Notes under the pieces: model-generated
Seen by the model: only the letters and a program-made list of their open reading frames with translations
What the model was told of the DNA's origin: nothing
Databases searched by the model: none
Program-made: the position numbers and the translations under genes
Assembly: GCA_023443025.1 (NCBI GenBank)
Contig: JAEZWM010000023.1
Location: 1-6,955, forward strand
Direction of reading: 5' to 3'
Source of the DNA: Bacillota bacterium
GTDB taxonomy: Bacteria; Bacillota; Clostridia; Tissierellales; Peptoniphilaceae
Length of the DNA: 6,955 bases
In this document: positions 1 through 5,791 of the stretch, in pieces
Layout of the letters: each line of letters opens with the position of its first letter
Numbering within the stretch: the first letter of the stretch is position 1

Positions 1-260
1 GCAAATGAATAAAAACTTGAATCAAATACCTAAATATATAAAAATGGTAGTTAATGATACGAATCTTCAGGATTCTCTCATTAACAGGAGAAGTGGAATT
101 CTCCCCTACAAAAGATTGTTGATATAAAAGACCTTAAAAGACAAGGGTAATGGAAGTGTGGGCACATCCTCTACGATTTATATAATATTCCAAACCATAA
201 AGAATGGCGATACAAGGGATAACCGTTACGGCTAAAATATTAGCAACTATTATAGCAATC
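1..260. other. Left-edge non-coding stretch, no supported gene
   Basis: I find no gene here that I can defend. A plus-strand frame is open from the left edge and has an ATG at 5-7 and a stop at 125-127 (40 aa). It has no recognisable family and no ribosome binding site visible inside the window, so it could be a chance ORF or the tail of a gene starting outside. On the minus strand, a frame beginning with ATT at 257-259 just after the protease gene encodes 41 residues. It starts with a hydrophobic run (IAIIVANILAVTVIPCIAIL) followed by YYINRRG and ends at 134-136. It has no ATG. The same frame then stays open from 133 to the window edge. No convincing terminator for the protease gene was found: a small GCTAA/TTAGC hairpin near 230-245 lacks a T-run. 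Confidence 0.5.
61..104. repeat. Two adjacent short inverted repeats
   Basis: GAATC-TTCAG-GATTC at 61-75 is a 5-bp stem with a 5-nt loop. GGAGAA-GTGGAA-TTCTCC at 87-104 is a 6-bp stem with a 6-nt loop. Neither is followed by a T-tract on either strand, so they are not obvious intrinsic terminators. They might be part of a structured RNA, a degraded mobile-element end or an intergenic repeat. Stems this short can also arise by chance. No second copy is seen in this window. Confidence 0.3.
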
Positions 261-1325
261 CTATCCTTCTATATTTTCTTCTGAAACCTCCTCAACAACA
301 AACTCCTTCGGCACTTGTATCGGAATCGGTTCCAGCTTTACTTTTTTAAATGTTGGTGCAAGTATGAAAGGCATGTATAGTATTAGTGTCGATATGAACA
401 TAAATATGATCGCTTCCATATTCAATACTTGGTTTTGGATGGCGGATGGGTCTACGAAAAGAGCTATCAGATTATTGTTTAGATAGTGAATCCATACCGG
501 AATCCAGATATTGTTTGTCTTCATATATGCATAGCCGAAGAACACACTGTAGCCTGTACATACTATGATTTGATTTAGCACTGAATACCCCCAGGTTTGA
601 GGACTGTAGAATAGAATGTTTACCGGTAGATGCCAAATTCCCCATAAAAAACCTAGTATAAATATTCCGATAATATTTCCGAATCTTTTTTGTAATAGTG
701 GCTGAAGAAATCCTCTCCATCCGTATTCTTCACCAAAGAATGGTAGCATTACCAAAATAAAGTTAGGCAGAAGTATTAAGGGTAACATTAATCTGTCGCG
801 TGATGGTATTACATTTTCTAATTCCTCTAAACCCAAAAGAACAGGTACATATATCCTTGCAAAATAAAGCACTAAAAATAGTAGTATATAAATATATCCT
901 TTATTCTTTTTAAATGTTGTCAATGAATATGAAATTCTATTCTGCTTTTTCTCAATAAAATAAATAAACCAACTTATTACTCCTCCGCCCATTAGTATTG
1001 TCGGGTAGGAACTCAATGAAACCATATCGGTAAATAAACTTAGCACTGTTACTAGAACCATTAATACTGTAAAAAATACAATACTTATATAGAACTTCTT
1101 AGGTAGTCTTGGGTCGTTCCATTTTGTAATGAGCATTGCTATAATTGCACCCACAGCAGGATACATCATCTGTGTGTTTACAAATAAATCCACAGGAAAA
1201 CTTCTTTTTGCGGCCTCCGCCATTGGAAGGCCCATTAAATAGGTAAATCCAAAAGCTATAATAAAGAATATAATTAGCTGTTTTTTCTCTATACTTGTAA
1301 ATCTTTCTCTTTCCATTTTTTCCAT
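261..1325 (-). CDS. CPBP (CAAX/Abi) family intramembrane metalloprotease
   Basis: This is a 354-residue polytopic membrane protein with about eight hydrophobic segments. The C-terminal half holds the CPBP/Abi motifs in order: motif 1 EEYGWRGF with Glu199, Glu200 and Arg204; motif 2 FLWGIWHLP with His232; and motif 3 HYLNN with His280 and Asn284. In this family (Rce1-like proteases, bacteriocin-immunity proteins) these Glu and His residues build the active site inside the membrane. All are present, so an active protease is likely, but the substrate cannot be predicted. The N-terminal ~170 residues form extra membrane segments, and the tail after residue 330 is charged and probably cytosolic. 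The ATG at 1323-1325 is preceded by AGGAGGGAG with 4 nt between AGGAGG and the start. A second ATG three codons in would have a 13-nt spacer, so the first is preferred. It lies 17 bp after the YccF-family gene and is probably co-transcribed with it. Confident for family, not for role. Confidence 0.9.
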   Translation of the reverse strand: MEKMERERFTSIEKKQLIIFFIIAFGFTYLMGLPMAEAAKRSFPVDLFVNTQMMYPAVGAIIAMLITKWNDPRLPKKFYISIVFFTVLMVLVTVLSLFTDMVSLSSYPTILMGGGVISWFIYFIEKKQNRISYSLTTFKKNKGYIYILLFLVLYFARIYVPVLLGLEELENVIPSRDRLMLPLILLPNFILVMLPFFGEEYGWRGFLQPLLQKRFGNIIGIFILGFLWGIWHLPVNILFYSPQTWGYSVLNQIIVCTGYSVFFGYAYMKTNNIWIPVWIHYLNNNLIALFVDPSAIQNQVLNMEAIIFMFISTLILYMPFILAPTFKKVKLEPIPIQVPKEFVVEEVSEENIEG

Positions 1326-1342
1326 ACTCCCTCCTCTATTCT

Positions 1343-1708
1343 TTAAATTTTAACCACTCTTGCTCCAAATGGCATAAAAGCAAGTCTTGCAAATCTAAAA
1401 CACATCATTCCAAAAGGAATCCCTATTATAGTAATACAAAGAAATATTCCATTTACAATAGCAGATATGGCAAGCGGTATTCCGCCGAATATTATCCATA
1501 TTATATTGGCAAAAGCAGACACAGGTCCCATGTCGTATACAATGGTCTTTCCAAATGGAAAAAATGCCATCGATGCCAGTTTAAAACACTGCTTTCCTAT
1601 TGGGATTCCAACAATTGTCAAGCACCAGAGGCATCCTACGATAACCCAGCTTAATCCTTGCCAAATCCCACCAAATATAAACCATAAAAAATTACCTATA
1701 CAGCCCAT
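1343..1708 (-). CDS. YccF domain-containing inner-membrane protein
   Basis: This is a small hydrophobic protein of 121 residues, a full-length match in size and pattern to the YccF (DUF307) family, whose function is not established. It consists of two tandem copies of a 52-residue unit, residues 6-57 and 68-119. Each copy runs N-(F/I)-(L/I)-W-x-I-F-G-G-I, then a hydrophobic span, then (T/I)-I-(V/I)-G-I-P-(I/F)-G, C-F, A, and a closing (F/M)-P-F-G. Each copy carries hydrophobic stretches that could form membrane segments, with the conserved GIPxG and PFG turns between them. The ATG at 1706-1708 has GAGAGGAG upstream with an 8-nt spacer, so the start is secure. It is the first gene of a likely two-gene unit with the CPBP protease 17 bp downstream. 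The ~130 bp upstream holds the purL terminator and very AT-rich DNA that may contain its promoter, but no box pair there is convincing. Confidence 0.9.
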   Translation of the reverse strand: MGCIGNFLWFIFGGIWQGLSWVIVGCLWCLTIVGIPIGKQCFKLASMAFFPFGKTIVYDMGPVSAFANIIWIIFGGIPLAISAIVNGIFLCITIIGIPFGMMCFRFARLAFMPFGARVVKI

Positions 1709-1799
1709 TTTTTAAACTCCTCTCACTTTCATATATTAAATATATCAAAGGATGCAATAAAAAATGATTTCTTAATAATATTTTATATACCACAATTTG

Positions 1800-1832
1800 A
1801 ATTAATAAAGCAGAAGGATTTCTCCCTCTGCT
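1800..1832 (-). terminator. Intrinsic terminator downstream of purL
   Basis: Read on the minus strand, a 10-bp stem (AGCAGAGGGA paired with TCCTTCTGCT, one G-T wobble) closes a GAAA tetraloop of the GNRA type at 1809-1832. It is followed by the T-rich TTATTAATT at 1800-1808. The hairpin begins 6 nt after the purL stop codon, so it should end the purL transcript before the YccF/CPBP unit. The T-tract is interrupted, so some read-through is possible. Confidence 0.8.
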
Positions 1833-1838
1833 CACTGT

Positions 1839-4800
1839 TTACCTAAAATACTCTACTGCATTTTTGAATATATTCTGTTCTTTTTCTCCGACAATATTTC
1901 TAAGAAGACCTTCTTCATACCTTTCGGAATGCCCCATCTTGCCCAGAATTCTTCCATCTTCATTTGTCATCGCTTCTATAGCATACATTGATGATGACGG
2001 ATTGTATCTGCCGCAAAGTGTTGGCTCGCCGGATTCATTTACATATTGTCCCGCTATCTGTCCTTTTTCTATTAGTTCCTTAGCTAGCTCTTCATTTATC
2101 ATGACCTTGCCCTGACCTTGGCTGAATGCCAGTGTATGAACCTCACCAGGTTTAAATGAGCTCATCCATGGTGATTTATTTGAAGTTACTCTGGTATTAA
2201 CAGCTTTAGATACATGCCTGTTAATATTATTCTTAAAGATACTCACTCTGTTATCTGCATCGGTATACTCACCAAATGGTATAAGTCCGGTTTTTGCAAG
2301 AGCTTGGAAACCATTAGAAATACCAAGGATTAGACCGTCATTTGCAAGTAGCTTTTCTACTCCTTGACGTACATACTTATGCTTAAGTACATTTGTCAGA
2401 AGCACCGCACATCCATCCGGCTCATCTCCATTGGCAAATCCTCCAACTAGTGCAAGGATGTTGCTATTTCCAATCGCATCTCCCAGTTTTTTAACGGAGT
2501 CTTCGTACTCGGTTTCAGTTAGTGTGTTTAGGATAAAGGTTTCAACCTCTGCTCCTTCTCTTTCAAAAGCTTTAATTACATCATACTCTGAGTTTGTTCC
2601 CGGAACTATCGGTACTATAACCTTTGGAGATTCTACAACTTTTTCTGTTGTAGCTTTTTCTTTTGCTTCATAAAGTGGAGTATCAAGCACTTGTGGTTCC
2701 ATCTCAACAGCTGTTGGGTAGATTCCTTCAAAAAGTTCCATAGAAGCACTTATGGCTTCATCTATTTTAACACTTGCACCATTGATTACGAGCTCATCTG
2801 AATCAGTTGTTCTTCCAATCTCAGTAAAGAGATTTCCATCTAATTCTACCTTTGATTCAAAGATGATACTTCCCGGCATTATACTAAACGGTGCTTCAAC
2901 AGTCGTAACTTCAGCTCCGATCTTGTTTCCAAAAGACATCTTAGCAACGGCCTCAGCGATTCCACCGTATTTAACTACCGATGCAGCCACAATACTTCCA
3001 TGGTTAATCTCATTTATTATAGCATCGTAGCCGGTTTTAAGGTCGGAAAAATCAGGCTCATAGTTCTCGTCCACTTTTGTCTTTAATAGATAGATTCTAT
3101 TTCCTGCAGACTTAAACTCAGGAGAGATAACCATATTGGCATCAACAGTATTGATTGCAAAGGTAATAAGAGTTGGCGGTACGTCAATCTCGTTAAAGGT
3201 ACCACTCATACTGTCCTTTCCTCCAATGGAAGGAGTATCCATTTCAAGCTGTGCTTTCAATAGTCCAAGTAGTGCTTGAGCAGGTTTGCCCCACTTTTCG
3301 GAATCCTCTCCAAGTCTTTCGAAATACTCTTGATTTGTAAGTCTAGCACCTTTGTAGTCCACTCCAATACTTACAAGCTTAGCAAGTGCTTCCACAACTG
3401 AGTACATTCCACCGAGGTATGGTGAATATGCAGCGATGTTTGGATTATATCCCACCGCCATTGCTGAAGCAGTATTTGTAAATCCATCTGTAGGAAGTTT
3501 TTGTATGGAAACATCCGACTCAGTAAGCTGGTATTTCCCTCCAAAAGGCATGTGTACAGTAGATCTGCCAATAGTAGAATCAAACTTCTCAATCATACCT
3601 TTTTGCAGAGCCGTATTTAATTGTTTTAAATTATTTAATAGGTTTTCACTGTTTGCTTCTTTTTCACGATCACTCTCAAATGGATTTTCACCATATCCAT
3701 CAGTGTGGATATCTACACTTTGAGTTTGTCTAACTCCATTTGTATTTAAAAAGTCTCTGCTTATATCAACTATTTTTTCATCATTGTATCTTATTACAAG
3801 TCTGTTGGTATCAGTCACTTCAGCTACCAGCACTGCGTTTAGGTTTTCGCCTTTTGCAAGCTCAATCATTTTTTCCAGATTTTCCTTAGCTATCACGATT
3901 GCCATTCTCTCTTGAGACTCAGAAATTGCAAGCTCTGTACCTGATAATCCTCTGTATTTCACAGGAACTGCATTTAAATTGATATCAAGACCATCTGCAA
4001 GCTCACCTATTGCTACTGAAACTCCGCCTGCACCAAAGTCGTTAGACTTTTTAATAAGTTTTGAGAACTCAGGTTTTCTAAATAATCTTTGGATTCTTCT
4101 TTCTATAGGTGCATTACCCTTTTGCACTTCACTTGAAGATTTTTTATGAGAGCTGTCAGTATGCTCAACACTTGATCCTGTAGCTCCACCTACCCCGTCA
4201 CGTCCGGTGTCTCCACCGATTAATAGAATTAAATCACTTGGTTCAGGATTTGCTCTAGTTACATTCTCTTTCGGTGCTGCACCAACAACCGCTCCAAGTT
4301 CCATTCTCTTAGCTACAAATCCGTCATGATAAACTTCTCTTACATATGTTCCTGCAAGTCCGATCTGTCCTGCATAGTTTGAGTATCCATCAGAAGCAGT
4401 TTTTGATATTACCACTTGCGGTAATTTATTTTCGATAGTTTCGCTGATTGGAGATGTGATATCTCCTGCTCCTGTTACTCTCATTGCTTGATACACATAT
4501 GCCCTACCTGAAAGTGGATCTCTAATTGCTCCACCCACGCAGGTAGCCGCTCCACCAAATGGTTCGATTTCCGTTGGGTGGTTGTGAGTTTCATTTTTAA
4601 ACATTAATAGCCAAGGTACTTTAACTCCATCCTCATCTACTTCGATTTCAACGCTGCAGGCATTGATTTCATCTGAAACTTCTTGATCGTCAAGCTTGCC
4701 AGTATTTCTGAAGTATCTACCGACTATGGTAGCCATGTCCATCAGTGTTACTTCTTTTTCAGTTCTATTTGTTTCTTCTCTAAGTTTTAAATATCTATTA

Positions 4801-5540
4801 AAAGCATCTTCAATTTGGGATTTAAACTTTCCATCTTCTATATCTATTTTAACAAGTTCTGTTTCAAAAGTGGTATGTCTACAATGGTCTGACCAGTAGG
4901 TGTCCAGTACCAGTAGTTCTGTATCGGTAGGGTTTCTGTCTTCTGATTTAAAGTATTTTTGTACATGAAACAAATCCTCTCTAGACATTGCAAAGCCCAT
5001 CTTATTTCTAAAGTTCTCAAGCTCTGCCTCGTCTTTTTCTATAAATCCTTCAAAGCTAACGACAGGGTCTTCTTCAGGCATCTCTTCGTATTCTAAGATG
5101 TCCATGTTTTTTATTCTGTTTTCAACAGGATTAACAAGATACTTTTTGATCGACTCAATCTCATCATCTGCAAGTTCTCCATCAAGCACAATAAGCTTTC
5201 CGCTTGTAACTTTAACTCCTGTATCTCCGCCAAGTATCATAAGGTTTTGCATAACTGCATCGGCTCTTTGATCGTATTGTACAGGTAAGCTTTCGTAAGC
5301 TATGTACTTCATGCCTTCAGTATATGGATTGTCCACGATTTCATCGGTCAACACATCTGCAATTATTCCCTCTTTTAACTTTGTAAGATCTGACTCACTA
5401 GCATCAAAAACATCGTAAATATTGTAGATTAAAAGATCTTTTAAACCTTCTAATCCTAGCATGTCTTTAAGCTCATTTAAAAGCGACTTTGACTCAATTC
5501 TAAAACCTTCTTTTTTTGCTACAAAAAATCTGTAATTCAT
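1839..5540 (-). CDS. purL: Phosphoribosylformylglycinamidine synthase, single-chain (clade II), altered glutaminase domain
   Basis: FGAM synthase converts FGAR, ATP and glutamine to FGAM in step 4 of cytosolic de novo purine synthesis. At 1,233 residues it has the usual length of the single-chain Firmicutes form. In order: an N-terminal PurS-like region (to ~140); the linker motif DTYWSDHCRHTTF (213-225); the first synthetase half with FKNETHNHPTEIEPFGG (314-330), SNDFGAGG (499-506) and SESQERM (540-546); the second synthetase half with PSIGGKDSMSGTF (770-782); and a class I glutaminase domain (~974-1233) opening with PGTNSEYD. The glutaminase is odd. The expected nucleophile Cys is Ser1075 (codon TCT, 2316-2318) in GISNGFQ, and the usual SHGEG is SQGQG (1140-1144), while His1204 and Glu1206 (GHSER) remain. 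Synthetase activity is likely; glutamine hydrolysis is doubtful. A GTG at 5541-5543 extends the frame by one codon. I chose the ATG because it sits 5 nt from AGGGGG, and because MNYRFFVAKK aligns with the N-terminus I remember for streptococcal PurL. No other pur gene is in the window. Confidence 0.95.
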   Translation of the reverse strand: MNYRFFVAKKEGFRIESKSLLNELKDMLGLEGLKDLLIYNIYDVFDASESDLTKLKEGIIADVLTDEIVDNPYTEGMKYIAYESLPVQYDQRADAVMQNLMILGGDTGVKVTSGKLIVLDGELADDEIESIKKYLVNPVENRIKNMDILEYEEMPEEDPVVSFEGFIEKDEAELENFRNKMGFAMSREDLFHVQKYFKSEDRNPTDTELLVLDTYWSDHCRHTTFETELVKIDIEDGKFKSQIEDAFNRYLKLREETNRTEKEVTLMDMATIVGRYFRNTGKLDDQEVSDEINACSVEIEVDEDGVKVPWLLMFKNETHNHPTEIEPFGGAATCVGGAIRDPLSGRAYVYQAMRVTGAGDITSPISETIENKLPQVVISKTASDGYSNYAGQIGLAGTYVREVYHDGFVAKRMELGAVVGAAPKENVTRANPEPSDLILLIGGDTGRDGVGGATGSSVEHTDSSHKKSSSEVQKGNAPIERRIQRLFRKPEFSKLIKKSNDFGAGGVSVAIGELADGLDINLNAVPVKYRGLSGTELAISESQERMAIVIAKENLEKMIELAKGENLNAVLVAEVTDTNRLVIRYNDEKIVDISRDFLNTNGVRQTQSVDIHTDGYGENPFESDREKEANSENLLNNLKQLNTALQKGMIEKFDSTIGRSTVHMPFGGKYQLTESDVSIQKLPTDGFTNTASAMAVGYNPNIAAYSPYLGGMYSVVEALAKLVSIGVDYKGARLTNQEYFERLGEDSEKWGKPAQALLGLLKAQLEMDTPSIGGKDSMSGTFNEIDVPPTLITFAINTVDANMVISPEFKSAGNRIYLLKTKVDENYEPDFSDLKTGYDAIINEINHGSIVAASVVKYGGIAEAVAKMSFGNKIGAEVTTVEAPFSIMPGSIIFESKVELDGNLFTEIGRTTDSDELVINGASVKIDEAISASMELFEGIYPTAVEMEPQVLDTPLYEAKEKATTEKVVESPKVIVPIVPGTNSEYDVIKAFEREGAEVETFILNTLTETEYEDSVKKLGDAIGNSNILALVGGFANGDEPDGCAVLLTNVLKHKYVRQGVEKLLANDGLILGISNGFQALAKTGLIPFGEYTDADNRVSIFKNNINRHVSKAVNTRVTSNKSPWMSSFKPGEVHTLAFSQGQGKVMINEELAKELIEKGQIAGQYVNESGEPTLCGRYNPSSSMYAIEAMTNEDGRILGKMGHSERYEEGLLRNIVGEKEQNIFKNAVEYFR

Positions 5541-5545
5541 CACTG

Positions 5546-5551
5546 CCCCCT
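5546..5551 (-). promoter_or_regulatory. purL ribosome binding site deciding the start
   Basis: AGGGGG on the minus strand lies 5 nt before the ATG at 5538-5540 but only 2 nt before the in-frame GTG at 5541-5543. The 2-nt gap is too short for efficient initiation, so ATG is the likely start. AGGGGG is also a less perfect Shine-Dalgarno match than the AGGAGG sites of the protease and M20 genes in this window. Confidence 0.6.
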
Positions 5552-5584
5552 ATTTTGTTGTTTAAAACTAAAAAGAGCATACAT

Positions 5585-5626
5585 AAAAAAACACCAAGTC
5601 TATTTTTATTAATAAACGGTTTTTTT
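5585..5626 (-). promoter_or_regulatory. Terminator-like hairpin in the purL leader (possible attenuator)
   Basis: Read on the minus strand, ACC-GTTTAT (5612-5620) can pair with ATAGAC-TT-GGT (5593-5603), leaving an unpaired TT and an 8-nt loop. A run of seven T follows at 5585-5591. Seven A precede the stem (5620-5626), so the same element also ends in seven T when read on the plus strand. It lies between the predicted purL promoter and the purL start, where a terminator would act as an attenuator. The stem is AT-rich and includes one G-T pair, so it may be weak. I see no purine-riboswitch aptamer or PurR box beside it. Confidence 0.35.
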
Positions 5627-5674
5627 ATACACACTCTCCACCACTTCTCTTGATTTATTCTTGTTATCACTAAT

Positions 5675-5703
5675 ATTATACACATCTATGATTATTTTTT
5701 CCA
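5675..5703 (-). promoter_or_regulatory. Predicted purL promoter
   Basis: On the minus strand a perfect TATAAT (-10) lies at 5675-5680, with TGGAAA (4 of 6 matches to TTGACA) 17 nt upstream at 5698-5703. Transcription would start near 5668 and give a leader of about 125 nt before the purL ATG. The spacing is ideal and the -10 is consensus, but the -35 is only fair. Confidence 0.55.
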
Positions 5704-5732
5704 CTACTTTTATATAAGAGCTCGCATACAGG

Positions 5733-5762
5733 TTAAAGATATGGTAAAGTTAAATATATAAT
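5733..5762 (+). promoter_or_regulatory. Predicted promoter of the M20 peptidase gene
   Basis: A perfect TATAAT (-10) lies at 5757-5762. The best -35 candidate is TTAAAG at 5733-5738 with an 18-nt spacer, which is a poor match (3 of 6). Transcription would start around 5769, giving a leader of roughly 23 nt that contains the AGGAGG ribosome binding site at 5781-5786. This promoter diverges from the purL promoter, and the two -35 boxes are about 30 bp apart. Confidence 0.5.
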
Positions 5763-5791
5763 AAGTATTTCCTCATAAACAGGAGGCCGGC

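Noticed and set aside
1730..1757. TTGCAT / TATATG pair (minus strand) as a yccF promoter
   Set aside because: The spacing is 16 nt but both boxes are weak, and transcription would begin at the ribosome binding site (1717-1724), leaving almost no leader.
1864..4899. Several plus-strand and other-frame ORFs of 67-95 aa across purL
   Set aside because: All overlap a single uninterrupted 1,233-residue PurL frame with family motifs along its length, and none resembles a known protein.
5541..5543. GTG as the purL start
   Set aside because: It is only 2 nt from the AGGGGG ribosome binding site. The adjacent ATG has a better 5-nt spacer and matches the N-terminus remembered for streptococcal PurL.
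5500..5685. 61-aa minus-strand ORF overlapping the purL start, as a possible leader peptide
   Set aside because: Its ATG (5683-5685) lies inside the predicted purL promoter, upstream of the expected transcript start, and the frame overlaps the purL coding region. An internal GTG with a weak GGAG upstream exists near 5634, but nothing else supports translation.
5544..5791. Purine riboswitch or PurR box upstream of purL
   Set aside because: I looked for the conserved purine-aptamer junction sequence and for a CGAAC-type PurR box on both strands and found neither.
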